Source of the DNA: Trachythela sp. YZ-2020
Taxonomy: Eukaryota; Cnidaria; Anthozoa; Malacalcyonacea; Clavulariidae
DNA length: 64,000 nt
Assembly: GCA_016169945.1 (NCBI GenBank)
Contig: JADLSH010000246.1
Location: 19,132 to 83,131, forward strand
Reading direction: 5' to 3'
Shown here: piece by piece, positions 36,823-44,985 of the stretch
How positions within the stretch are numbered: position 1 is the first letter of the stretch
Layout of the letters: every line of letters starts with the position of its first letter
Made by a program: the position numbers and the translations under genes
The notes under the pieces: model-generated
What the model was told of the DNA's origin: nothing
The model's input: only the letters and a program-made list of their open reading frames with translations
Databases searched by the model: none

Positions 36823-38307
36823 ATGGCGCGGGTTCTGAACAGTCGTTTCGATATCTCGCTGGATGTGATCCGCGCCGTCGCCTGGAACGGTGAGCCGCTC
36901 CGTATCGGCGAGCAGGCACTGACCCGCATCGGGCAACGGCGCGAGTCCTTCCTGAAGCTCCTGGCCAGCGAAGCCGGCGCCAAGATCTACGGCGTCACCG
37001 TTGGCCAGGGCGAGATGATCCATCAGGATATGACAGCGGCCGAAGTCGACCGTCTCGCTCGGCTCAAGCCCCTGGCGGCCGCGGTCTCGTTCGGAGAGCC
37101 CTACCCCGATCGGGTGGTGCGCGGGATCGTCGTCGCCCGCTTCGCGAACCTCCTGGAGGGGCACGCGGCGGCCACGCCGCGTCTGACCCAGGCGCTGGCC
37201 GAGCTGTTGAACCAGGGACCGCTGCCGAAGGTCTCGCAATCCGGCCAGGGCGGGCCCGGTGAGATCCTCGCCCTCTATCCGCTCTTCGCCGAATTCTCGA
37301 AGCGCTTCGAGCTGGAGCCGGGCGAGCGCGGCGCCCTGATCAACGGCGCGCCTTGCGGAGCCGCCCTGCTGGCCGACGCCGCGCTTTCGGCGCGCGGGAG
37401 GCTCGAGCTGACACAACAGGTCCTGGCGCTTGCGATCGAGGCCTTCAACGCGCCGCTCGAACACTACGATGAGGAGCTCGCCGACCTCTATGGCGGCGCC
37501 CACCATGAAGCGGCCTTCAAAGCGCTCGGAACGCTGCTCAACTGGCAGGAGCGCAAAACCGAGCCCCGCTCCCATCAGGCGCCAGTCGCCTACCGGATCA
37601 TCCCCTCGCTGCTCGGCCAAGCCCACTGGGCCTTGTCCCAGGCCGAGCAGGTCGCCGAAAGCTCGCTTACCGCGGTGACCCACAACCCGGTCTACCTGCC
37701 ACCGGACGGCGACCATCCCGATGGGCGCTGCATCAGTACGGGCGGCTATCACAACAGCCTGACCGCACCGCTGCTCGACGGGCTCGCCGCCCTCTGGGCG
37801 GATCTCTGCCTGCTGTGCGAGCGGCTCTGCTGCGGGCTGATGAACGGCCGGGTTTCCGGATTTCCGGATTTTCTCACAACCGGCCGCGGCAACGGCGAGT
37901 CCGATGGCCACGGCGCGCCCGGCTACCTGCCCATGGCGATCGCCGGGTTTCTGGAGGAGGCGCGCGCCGCCGCGCAACGTACGTTCATCCCCTCCAGCGA
38001 TGCCTCGGTGTTCGGCCAGGACAACGTCGGCTCACCGGTCTTCCAGGCCTGGCCCAAGGAGGCCCGAGCCGGACGCTGCCTCGAGTCCGCTCTGGCCGTG
38101 CTGGCGGTCGCCGCATCACAGGCACTCCACGTGACCGGCCGGCGCCAGGCGCCACCGGCTCTGCGCGCACTGCTCGAGCGGACCAGATCCTGCGCGCCGC
38201 CGATCGAAGACGATCGCGCCCTGGGCGATCAGCTAGAGACCTTGCGGGCAGGTTTCACCGGGTCGATCTTCGGGGCGGAGTCGAAAGCGCCGGGAGCGGT
38301 CGCATGA
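36823..38307 (+). CDS. HAL/PAL family aromatic amino acid lyase homologue lacking the MIO triad
   Basis: 494 residues along the whole lyase fold. Tyr56 in KIYGVTVGQG matches the catalytic Tyr region YGxNTGFG; INGAPCGAALLADAAL, TAVTHNPVY and ISTGGYHNSLTAPLLD match INGTQ, NAxSDNP and GGNFH of HutH. At the place of the Ala-Ser-Gly that self-cyclises to the electrophilic MIO group, this protein reads Gly-Pro-Gly (144-146), so MIO cannot form. Ammonia-lyase activity is therefore doubtful. The stop overlaps the start of a UbiD-type gene (ATGA), implying a shared pathway. Confidence 0.8.
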   Translation: MARVLNSRFDISLDVIRAVAWNGEPLRIGEQALTRIGQRRESFLKLLASEAGAKIYGVTVGQGEMIHQDMTAAEVDRLARLKPLAAAVSFGEPYPDRVVRGIVVARFANLLEGHAAATPRLTQALAELLNQGPLPKVSQSGQGGPGEILALYPLFAEFSKRFELEPGERGALINGAPCGAALLADAALSARGRLELTQQVLALAIEAFNAPLEHYDEELADLYGGAHHEAAFKALGTLLNWQERKTEPRSHQAPVAYRIIPSLLGQAHWALSQAEQVAESSLTAVTHNPVYLPPDGDHPDGRCISTGGYHNSLTAPLLDGLAALWADLCLLCERLCCGLMNGRVSGFPDFLTTGRGNGESDGHGAPGYLPMAIAGFLEEARAAAQRTFIPSSDASVFGQDNVGSPVFQAWPKEARAGRCLESALAVLAVAASQALHVTGRRQAPPALRALLERTRSCAPPIEDDRALGDQLETLRAGFTGSIFGAESKAPGAVA

Positions 38308-39650
38308 TCGGGCGGTCTTTGCGCGATTACCTCGATGCGCTCGAGCGGACCGGCGATCTCCGGCGGATCCACGAACCCGTTGCGCTGGAGTATGAGATTG
38401 CCGCCTACCTGGCCCACTTGACCGAAAGCTCGCCGGTCATCTTCGAGCAAGTCTCGGGCCATGGGCTGAAGCTCGCCGGCAATCTCTTGAACAGCCGCGC
38501 GCGTATCGCCCTCGGCCTGGACACCGCCCTGCCGGGCTTGACGGCCAAGATCATCGATGCGATCGGCCAGCCCCTGGCACCCGTGCTCGTCGGGTCCGGT
38601 CCCTGCCAGGAGGTGACTCTCGCCGATCCCGACCTCACCGCCCTGCCGATCCCGACCTTTTTCGAGCACGAGACCGGACCTTACATCACGGCCGGCGCAA
38701 TCGTGGCGCGAGACCAGGACGGCGGCTACGGTAACCTCTCGATCGCCCGCCTGAAGCCGCTCGGCGGCAACAAGGCCTTCATCGGCATCGCGCCCAACCA
38801 CCATCTTGCGGTCATGTCACGGACGGCGAAAGGGCGCGGCGAACGGCTCGAGATCGCGGTCACCATCGGCAATCACCCGGCGGTCATGATCGCATCGGCG
38901 CTCTACCTGGGCCTGGGCGACGACGAGCTCGAGGTCGCCGGCGGGCTCCTCGGCGTCCCGGTCCCTGTCGTGGACTGCAAGAGCGTGAGCCTTAGAGTTC
39001 CGGCCGACTGCGAGATCGTTCTCGAAGGCACCCTGGACCCGGACAGCTTGGTCGAGGAAGGCCCGGTCTCGGAGTTCCACGGCTTCTACGAGCGCTACGG
39101 CGCGGGTCCGGTCGTGACCTTTCACCGGCTCACCCGCCGCCATGACGCGATCTATCAATGCATTTTGCCGGGCTATGCGGCCGAGCATGTCCTGATCGGC
39201 GCGGTCTCGATCGCCGCCGGGCTGGCCAGGCGCCTGGCCGAAGCGATCCCGTCCTACCACGACGTGGCGGTCACGCCGGGCGGCGCCGGCCGGCTGCACG
39301 CGGTCATCAGCCTGTCCGAGCCGCGCGCGGGCGATGCCAAGAAGGCCATGTTCGTGGTCTGGGCCGCGGTCAACCTGATCAAGCAGGTCACCCTGGTCGA
39401 CGACGACATCGACCCCTGGAACGCGACCCAGGTCGAGTGGGCCGTCGCCGGCCGCATGCGCCCGGAGCGCGACCTGACGATCGTGGAAGGCGTCCGTGCC
39501 GACCGCGCCGAGCCGCTGGAACGCGATGGCGTGATCAGCAAGCTCGGCGTGGATGCGACGCGGAACGCCGGCGATCGCAGCGACTGGACGGCGGCCCAGC
39601 CGCCGCCGGACGTCATGGCCCGGGTCAAGGCAAAACTCGAGGGGCAGTGA
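38304..39650 (+). CDS. UbiD family prenylated-FMN decarboxylase
   Basis: 448 residues from ATG 38304. Family landmarks: SLRDYLDALERTGDLRRI at the N-terminus, ITAGAIVARDQDGGYGNLSIAR (prFMN and substrate side), IGNHPAVMIASAL, EGPVSEFHGFYERYGAG, DDDIDPWNATQVEWAVAGRM. Such enzymes decarboxylate unsaturated or aromatic acids with prenylated FMN made by UbiX. Ubiquinone-type UbiD is longer and lies elsewhere in most genomes; linkage to the lyase-like gene suggests a dedicated, unknown substrate. No ubiX in the window. Confidence 0.88.
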   Translation: MIGRSLRDYLDALERTGDLRRIHEPVALEYEIAAYLAHLTESSPVIFEQVSGHGLKLAGNLLNSRARIALGLDTALPGLTAKIIDAIGQPLAPVLVGSGPCQEVTLADPDLTALPIPTFFEHETGPYITAGAIVARDQDGGYGNLSIARLKPLGGNKAFIGIAPNHHLAVMSRTAKGRGERLEIAVTIGNHPAVMIASALYLGLGDDELEVAGGLLGVPVPVVDCKSVSLRVPADCEIVLEGTLDPDSLVEEGPVSEFHGFYERYGAGPVVTFHRLTRRHDAIYQCILPGYAAEHVLIGAVSIAAGLARRLAEAIPSYHDVAVTPGGAGRLHAVISLSEPRAGDAKKAMFVVWAAVNLIKQVTLVDDDIDPWNATQVEWAVAGRMRPERDLTIVEGVRADRAEPLERDGVISKLGVDATRNAGDRSDWTAAQPPPDVMARVKAKLEGQ

Positions 39651-39667
39651 CGAGCAAATCCGAAGGG

Positions 39668-40033
39668 TCAGAGCTCGGTGTACTTCTTCGCGTTGCCGCG
39701 CGCCTTCTCGACCGGGTATTTGGCCTCGTTCTTGGCGATCTTGGCCTCGGCCGCTTCCAGGAGATCGAACCCAGCACGTTCGGCGATCAAGAGCAGGTAA
39801 TTGAAGACGTCGGCGCATTCATCGGCCAGCGCCGCGCGGAACCCGGCTTCGCCCACGAGCTCGTCGACTTCGTCGTCGCTGCGCCACTGGGTCAGCTCGA
39901 GCAGCTCGGCCGCTTCGAGGTTGAGCGATAGGATCAGGTTCTTCATCGCGTGAAAGCGCCGCCAGTCACGAGCGTCGCGGAAGGCGATCAACCGATGGGT
40001 CAGTTCGGCCTGCGTGAGCGTCGGGTCCGGCAC
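39668..40033 (-). CDS. MazG-like nucleotide pyrophosphohydrolase (RS21-C6/dCTPase type)
   Basis: 121 residues, all-alpha. LSLNLEAAELLELTQW gives the first metal-binding E-x-x-E-L pair and LADECADVFNYLLLIAERAG the second E-x-x-D, the standard MazG-type magnesium site. These proteins hydrolyse non-canonical or surplus dNTPs, often dCTP. Short length and the C-terminal NEAKYPVEKARGNAKKYTEL are typical of the RS21-C6 group. Convergent with the UbiD gene. Confidence 0.9.
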   Translation of the reverse strand: MPDPTLTQAELTHRLIAFRDARDWRRFHAMKNLILSLNLEAAELLELTQWRSDDEVDELVGEAGFRAALADECADVFNYLLLIAERAGFDLLEAAEAKIAKNEAKYPVEKARGNAKKYTEL

Positions 40034-40158
40034 CGGAGTCTCCCTTTTGGTCCATGGATTTGGCGACAGAGGATCGAACGACAGTTTCTGCGGCCGTTTC
40101 CCGGTCAGGCAACCGATTTTCGACTCCCGCGCCAGCCGGCGATCTGATAAGAGGCGGC

Positions 40159-40917
40159 ATGATTCTGGCTCAGATCTCCGATACCCATATCATCAGTGAT
40201 CATGCACAGGCTGCGGCGCGGGCGAGCGACCTGCGGTGCTGCGTTGCGGACATCAACCGTTTGGATCCGCAGCCCGACGCCGTGATCCACACGGGTGACC
40301 TGACCCACCGGGGTCGACCGGACGAATTCGAGGCCGCCGGGGAGATCCTGCGAGAGCTGCGCGCACCGTTCTATCCCGCGGTCGGCAACCGGGACACCCG
40401 GACCGGTATGGCAACAGCCCTGAAACGCTTCGGGCTCGCCCCACCGGCCAGCGGGTTCGTGCAGTATGCGGTCGAGGATTTACCGCTGCGCCTGATCGCG
40501 GTTGATACCTTGAGCGACCAGAGCAACAAAGGTGATTTCTGCCAGGCTCGCGCCGAACAGCTGGCCGCCCTGCTCGAGCAGGGCGAATCACGGCCGACCG
40601 TGGTCTTTCTGCACCATCCGCCGTTCGATGTCGAAGCCGCGCCCGATCCCTTCCAGTTCGAGACCCGCGGCGCTGCCGAACGGCTCAGCCAAGCCCTTGC
40701 CCCCTATGATCAGCAGATCATCCACGTTTTCTGCGGTCATGTGCACCGATTGGCTTCGGGCCAGATTGGCGGTATTCCGGCGAGCGTCATGCCGTCGGTC
40801 GCCGACGGACTGAGGTGGGGCGAACTGGCCGGTCAGGGGCCGATCTATCAGCTGCACCGGCTCGGGACCGATGACCGGATCCGCACGGAAACGAAGATTC
40901 TGGAACAGGTCTCATAA
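40159..40917 (+). CDS. CpdA-like metallophosphoesterase (cyclic nucleotide phosphodiesterase family)
   Basis: 252 residues from ATG 40159 with GAGGCGG upstream. The calcineurin-like metal sites are in order: SDTH (7-10), HTGDLTHRG, GNRD (Arg replacing the usual His of GNHD), FLHHPPF and FCGHVHR. This is the class III cyclic nucleotide phosphodiesterase group (CpdA), but family members also act on other phosphodiesters. The GNRD substitution is also seen in CpdA-like enzymes. Lies 52 bases before cysNC. Confidence 0.85.
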   Translation: MILAQISDTHIISDHAQAAARASDLRCCVADINRLDPQPDAVIHTGDLTHRGRPDEFEAAGEILRELRAPFYPAVGNRDTRTGMATALKRFGLAPPASGFVQYAVEDLPLRLIAVDTLSDQSNKGDFCQARAEQLAALLEQGESRPTVVFLHHPPFDVEAAPDPFQFETRGAAERLSQALAPYDQQIIHVFCGHVHRLASGQIGGIPASVMPSVADGLRWGELAGQGPIYQLHRLGTDDRIRTETKILEQVS

Positions 40918-40969
40918 TCGCCGGCCCTCTATCGGACACGACTGAGTAACATCTGGAAGAGAGGTTCAG

Positions 40970-42679
40970 ATGGCCCCCACCTCCGGGTTATCTGCTGTCG
41001 AGCGCGGCCTGCTGGTTCTCGGCCGGCCGGCCGCCGGGAAGGCGACTTTGGTCGCGCGCCTGGGCGAGGGCTTCGTGGCCACTTCGCGCGCCAACGATCC
41101 CTCGATGACAATCGGTGCCCAGGCTTACGGCCAGGCTCTGGCAGCCGGGGCTCAACCGGCCGCGGCGGCGGTGATCCTGGTCGATGGCACGGGCGACGGT
41201 CCTCAGGGGCTTCACGAAGATCTCTATCTGACGGGATTGTTTGGCCTTCCCCTTGTCGTGTTGGCGGTCAACAAGCTCGATCTCCTAAATTTCGATGCCG
41301 AGCGTTTCCACGACCTTGCCGATGCCTGTCAAACGATTGCGGCCGATCTGGACCTCCCGGCACCGGCGCTGGTGCCAATTTCCGCGACCGAAGGCGACAA
41401 TCTGTTCCAGGCCAGCGCCAGGACCCCATGGTACTCGGGGCCTAGCCTCGGTGAGGCTTTGCGGAGCGTGACCGCCAACGACAGTGTGCCCGAACCGGCC
41501 TTCCGCATGCCGATCGCCCGGATCGACGATCAGGCTGGACCTTCCGGGCTCATCGTCGCCGGCTCGGTACACCTCGGTACTGAGCTGGTCGCCAGTCCGT
41601 CCGGCAAGCATGGCCGAATCCGGCAGATCCTGTCCCAGGGCGAGGATCTTCCCCGGGCTCTTGCCGGACAGACGGTCACGCTGGTCCCTGACCCGGGCTC
41701 TGGTCTGGACGGCACCGCGCCGGGCGAGATCGTCACGAACGTCGAGACACCGCCGCAGATCACGGATCAGTTCGCCGCCCACCTGCTTTGGACCGACGAC
41801 GACCCCCTGCTGCCGGAGCGGCAGTATCTGTTGCGGCTGGGCACCCGCGAGGTGACCGCGGCGGTGACCGACCTGCGCTACCGGGTCAACTTCGAGACCC
41901 TTGAGCACCTCTCGGCCAAAATGCTTTGGAGCGGCCAGGTGGCGCACTGCAACTTCGCCCTCGACGAGGCAGTCGCCTACGACAGCTTCAAGGACTGTCC
42001 CGCGACCGGGACCTTCGTACTGCTGGACCGCGAGAAACACACCGAGGTCGGCATCGGCCTGATCGAGTTCGGCCTGCGCCGCGCGACCAATCTGGTCTGG
42101 CAGGAGACCGTGCTCGGCAAGCCCCAACGGGCACGCCAGAAGAAACAGCGCCCCTGCGTGATCTGGCTCACCGGCCTCTCCGGGTCCGGCAAGTCGACCA
42201 TCGCCAACGCGCTGGAGAGCCGGCTGCACGCCATCGGCCAGCACACCTACCTGCTGGACGGTGACAACGTCCGACATGGCCTGAACAAGGACCTGGGATT
42301 CACCGACGCCGATCGGGTCGAGAATATCCGCCGTGTGGCCGAGGTCGCCAAGCTGATGAGCGACGCGGGCCTTATCGTGATCACCTCGTTCATCTCGCCG
42401 TTTCGCGGCGAGCGGCAGATGGCGCGCGAGTTGATGGATGACGGTGAGTTCCTGGAGATCTTCGTCGACGCCTCGCTCTCGATCTGCGAGGCCCGCGACC
42501 CGAAAGGCCTCTATAAGAAAGCCCGGGCCGGCAAAATCGCCAACTTCACCGGCATCGACTCACCTTACGAGCCGCCGGAACAGGCCACGATCCGCCTGGA
42601 TACCGACCGGCTCGATCCCGCCGAGGCGGCCGACCAAGTACTCGCCCACCTTCGGGCTCGAGGCTTTGTTTCGGATTAG
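40970..42679 (+). CDS. cysC: CysN/CysC-type fusion: degenerate CysN half plus APS kinase
   Basis: 569 residues. Residues 395-569 are a full APS kinase: P-loop GLSGSGKST (402-410), [15 protein letters not shown] and [13 protein letters not shown]; it makes PAPS from APS. Residues 1-390 follow CysN, the GTPase subunit of assimilatory ATP sulfurylase, but the P-loop is altered to [10 protein letters not shown] (18-27), the DxPGH switch is missing and only NKLD (101-104) is clear, while the beta-barrel domains (about 170-380) are kept. No cysD is near. Likely role: APS kinase with a non-GTPase CysN relic, fed by Sat. Confidence 0.88.
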   Translation: MAPTSGLSAVERGLLVLGRPAAGKATLVARLGEGFVATSRANDPSMTIGAQAYGQALAAGAQPAAAAVILVDGTGDGPQGLHEDLYLTGLFGLPLVVLAVNKLDLLNFDAERFHDLADACQTIAADLDLPAPALVPISATEGDNLFQASARTPWYSGPSLGEALRSVTANDSVPEPAFRMPIARIDDQAGPSGLIVAGSVHLGTELVASPSGKHGRIRQILSQGEDLPRALAGQTVTLVPDPGSGLDGTAPGEIVTNVETPPQITDQFAAHLLWTDDDPLLPERQYLLRLGTREVTAAVTDLRYRVNFETLEHLSAKMLWSGQVAHCNFALDEAVAYDSFKDCPATGTFVLLDREKHTEVGIGLIEFGLRRATNLVWQETVLGKPQRARQKKQRPCVIWLTGLSGSGKSTIANALESRLHAIGQHTYLLDGDNVRHGLNKDLGFTDADRVENIRRVAEVAKLMSDAGLIVITSFISPFRGERQMARELMDDGEFLEIFVDASLSICEARDPKGLYKKARAGKIANFTGIDSPYEPPEQATIRLDTDRLDPAEAADQVLAHLRARGFVSD

Positions 42680-42708
42680 CCAAGCCACCGATCACCGATA
42701 GCTCTTGA

Positions 42709-43239
42709 TCAAGTCTCGACCTTCAGGCGGTCATATGTCTCATCGTCGAAGGGGAAGGCTTCGCCGGTCTGCCAGTCGAACAGGGAGCGCTCGATCTTGG
42801 TGAGCGGCCCGAGATAGACATGAATGCCGCAACAGGGCACGCCGCCCTCGGCCTGAACCGCGTGAATGCCGGCGGGACCAATCGTGAAAATCTCGCCCGG
42901 CCCGACCCGCTTGGTCTTGACCTGTTCCAGCACGCCGTCGCAGCGCCGGTAGAGCCGGTTCTCCTCGGCGCCGACATAGACCCCAATGATGGCGGTGGTC
43001 TGATGATCGTGCGGCGGGACCAGCAGGTTGGGCTGGAAACGGACGTGGTAGACCGAGATGGTCTCGTCCTCGAACAGCAGCGTGTCGTCCTCCTCGAAGA
43101 CCGGCAGCTTTGCCGACAAGCCCGCCGGGTCGGCGAAAGCCTCCTTCATCAGGCCGAGCACGGCCTTGGCCGGCACCTCTCCGGCCGCCGCATGGCGGAG
43201 CGCGCCGACAAATTGATCGAGATCGAACGTCTGCATCAT
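42709..43239 (-). CDS. Cysteine-dioxygenase-like cupin protein, second copy
   Basis: 176 residues from ATG 43239 (AGGGGATGG just upstream). VRFQPNLLVPPHDHQTTAIIGVYVG carries the HxH iron ligands, and AGIHAVQAEGGVPCCGIHVY the third His. It shares the PPHDH core and flanking strand pattern with the protein at 27260-27808, so the two are probably paralogues. By fold it could oxidise a thiol such as cysteine or a mercapto acid; position next to the CysN-CysC gene fits sulfur metabolism. Convergent with that gene. Confidence 0.75.
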   Translation of the reverse strand: MMQTFDLDQFVGALRHAAAGEVPAKAVLGLMKEAFADPAGLSAKLPVFEEDDTLLFEDETISVYHVRFQPNLLVPPHDHQTTAIIGVYVGAEENRLYRRCDGVLEQVKTKRVGPGEIFTIGPAGIHAVQAEGGVPCCGIHVYLGPLTKIERSLFDWQTGEAFPFDDETYDRLKVET

Positions 43240-43443
43240 CCATCCCCTGCCAGGTCCGAAAACCACCTCGTTGGGCCGCACTCTGTCGGCCCTTCAAGCG
43301 ACGTTCAAGGGGAAAGGCCTCGCCGCGATCGCATTTGGTCGGCACTAACATCAGCAGCTGGAAAACTGACGTGCTTGCTTCGAGACGGTCGCTGAGCGAT
43401 CTCCTCAGCGTGAGGTGCTCTCTATATTGCCCTCAAAGCTCTA

Positions 43444-43487
43444 CCTCATCCTGAGGAGGAAGCGCAGCTGCCATCTCGAAGGACCCA
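43444..43487. repeat. Degenerate dispersed palindromic repeat of alphaproteobacterial type
   Basis: The stretch reads CTCATCCTGAGGAG ... CATCTCGAAGGA, the pattern of a well-known intergenic repeat of many alphaproteobacteria (CTCATCCTGAGG..CTCGAAGGATGAG). The right arm is degenerate. Region 43282-43545 otherwise holds no gene. Confidence 0.5.
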
Positions 43488-43545
43488 CAGTGATCCTGCA
43501 GCGCCCGACCCTCAAATGCGATCGCTGTGTCCGGCAAAGCTCCAA

Positions 43546-43568
43546 TAGATGTATAGTTCAGTCATGTT
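43546..43568 (+). promoter_or_regulatory. NsrR-like operator upstream of nsrR
   Basis: Left half TAGATGTAT (43546-43554), 5-base spacer, right half AGTCATGTT (43560-43568). This follows the 9-5-9 NsrR layout; the left half matches AAGATGYAT at 8 of 9, the right half is weaker (6 of 9). It sits 34 bases before nsrR, suggesting autoregulation. Confidence 0.45.
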
Positions 43569-43602
43569 ATCCTGAAGATCCGCGAAATCATTGGGCCGAA
43601 CC

Positions 43603-44043
43603 ATGCGCCTGACCACCTATACCGACTATGCCTTGCGCGTGCTGATGTATCTCGGCCTGGCGGACGATCGGCTGAGCACGATCCAGGAGATCGCCGATGC
43701 CTATGGGATTTCCAAGAACCATCTCATGAAGATCGTCCACGAGCTCAGCCTGGCCGGCTATGTCGAGGCGGTCCGGGGACGCGGCGGCGGCCTGCGTCTG
43801 GGACGGCCCGCCGGCGAGATCGCGGTCGGCGACGTGGTGCGTCTGGCGGAGGAAGATTTCAGCCTGGTCGAGTGCTTTTCGCAGGACACCAACCACTGCA
43901 GGATTTCCGGCTGCTGTGAGCTCCAGGGTTTGCTCGACCGGGCGCTCTCCGCCTATTTCGAGGTCCTGGACGACTGCTCGCTCGAAGATCTGCTGTCGAA
44001 CAAGAAGAAGCTGCTACGGGCCTTGGAGATCCCCACCTCGTAG
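43603..44043 (+). CDS. nsrR: Rrf2 family nitric-oxide-sensing repressor NsrR
   Basis: 146 residues from ATG 43603 (an upstream TTG at 43591 is less likely). Winged helix-turn-helix LSTIQEIADAYGISKNHLMKIVHELSLAGYV at residues 23-53, RGRGGGLRLGRP wing, and Fe-S ligands in ECFSQDTNHCRISGCCEL with the C-x7-C-x5-C spacing of NsrR. NO reacts with the cluster and releases DNA. Three operators of matching type are in this window, at 43546, 44899 and 50626. Confidence 0.92.
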   Translation: MRLTTYTDYALRVLMYLGLADDRLSTIQEIADAYGISKNHLMKIVHELSLAGYVEAVRGRGGGLRLGRPAGEIAVGDVVRLAEEDFSLVECFSQDTNHCRISGCCELQGLLDRALSAYFEVLDDCSLEDLLSNKKKLLRALEIPTS

Positions 44044-44063
44044 CGTCTCCTGCGCGCTCATGA

Positions 44064-44534
44064 TCACGCCGGCTCCGAGCTGATCCAGGCCGGCGGGTTG
44101 TTGGTCACGGTGCCGAACATGGCCAGCCACAGACTCCGTGCGATCCGCTCGGCAGCGGCAATGACGAGCCCGACCGCCGGGGCGTCGAAGACCGCCTTCG
44201 CCGTTCGCCGAAACAGCAGCAACCAGCGCTGAAAGTCATCGGAGGCCACCTCGCTCAGGGCCATGTGAACGGGAACCGGCTGGCCCTTGTAGCTGCTGCT
44301 GCGCAAGAGCACCGAAGACCAGAAGGATTTCATGCGATCGAGATGCCGCGGCCACTCGCCTTGCATGCGTGCCTCGAAGATCGGGCTCAAGCGCTCGTCT
44401 TCACGCACCAGGCCGTAGAACCGCTCCACCAGTTCCGAGATCTGCGCGGACGTGATCGAGGGATGCACCGGCTCGCGGTCGACCGCGCGGGCGGAAAGAA
44501 CCGTCAGATCACGCTGCAGGTCCGAGCCGCTCAT
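44064..44534 (-). CDS. Group 3 truncated haemoglobin
   Basis: 156 residues: ITSAQISELVERFYGLVREDERLSPIFEARM, then HLDRMKSFWSSVLLRSSSYKGQPVPVHMAL, where the final His (of VHMAL) is the proximal haem ligand, and FQRWLLLFRRTA. This is the group 3 pattern. Such proteins bind or detoxify NO or O2. It is co-oriented with the DUF1971 gene, overlapping its end by 4 bases, and lies convergent with nsrR; the operator at 44899 is in front of the pair. Confidence 0.9.
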   Translation of the reverse strand: MSGSDLQRDLTVLSARAVDREPVHPSITSAQISELVERFYGLVREDERLSPIFEARMQGEWPRHLDRMKSFWSSVLLRSSSYKGQPVPVHMALSEVASDDFQRWLLLFRRTAKAVFDAPAVGLVIAAAERIARSLWLAMFGTVTNNPPAWISSEPA

Positions 44535-44806
44535 TTGAAAAACTCAACCTGGAAGCGCACGGGGCCGATCGCGGCGATACGATGCGGGCGCATCGGCGGC
44601 ACGATGCCGGGTTCGGCCTGATTCAGAATCACGGCGTCCGACCCGCCGTCCAAGTCCCAGTACTCCAGGGTCCCTTCGATGATCTTGATCTTCGCCCAGA
44701 CGCCCGCCTTGGTCGTATGGCTCTCGCGGAGTTTTTGCGGAATCGTATCTTGGGTGAAAACCGTGGTCTCGGAGTACTTCTCCACTCCACTCGGGATGCC
44801 AGGCAT
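44531..44806 (-). CDS. DUF1971 (TehB-like cupin) protein
   Basis: 91 residues from ATG 44806. AGVWAKIKIIEGTLEYWDLD and MRPHRIAAIGPVRFQVEFF are the DUF1971 cupin pattern, also found as a C-terminal domain next to tellurite-resistance methyltransferases. Function is not known; the family is repeatedly linked to NO-stress genes. First gene of a two-gene unit with the truncated haemoglobin, behind an NsrR-like operator. Confidence 0.88.
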   Translation of the reverse strand: MPGIPSGVEKYSETTVFTQDTIPQKLRESHTTKAGVWAKIKIIEGTLEYWDLDGGSDAVILNQAEPGIVPPMRPHRIAAIGPVRFQVEFFK

Positions 44807-44898
44807 GATAAGATTCCCTTCCCCGCCCGATTGAAACCGAACCGGCCTGCGCACCCGCCGAATTCACCTCGGAATTGCGGGATTGCATCGCCGGATTA

Positions 44899-44921
44899 AA
44901 CATGTATATAGTATACATCTT
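44899..44921. promoter_or_regulatory. NsrR operator between DUF1971-haemoglobin and ccoN
   Basis: Halves AACATGTAT and ATACATCTT around a 5-base spacer: 17 of 18 half-site bases fit the NsrR consensus (AAGATGYAT-N5-ATRCATCTT). Core ATGTATA-N3-TATACAT is a perfect dyad. It overlaps the -10 region of the minus-strand promoter and lies 65 bases before ccoN. Confidence 0.7.
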
Positions 44922-44932
44922 TCGACTTGCAA
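44905..44932 (-). promoter_or_regulatory. Promoter of the DUF1971-haemoglobin operon
   Basis: On the minus strand TTGCAA (44927-44932) and TATATA (44905-44910) at 16-base spacing. The -10 is inside the NsrR operator, which fits repression by blocking RNA polymerase. Confidence 0.5.
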
Positions 44933-44985
44933 GTCCCGCTTCGCTCATTGGTGAGCGCTGCACAGCCCAATCGGTCCGCTAGCCC

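Noticed and set aside
44855..44985. FNR/Anr box before ccoN
   Set aside because: No TTGAT-N4-ATCAA match; the only clear dyad is the NsrR-type site.
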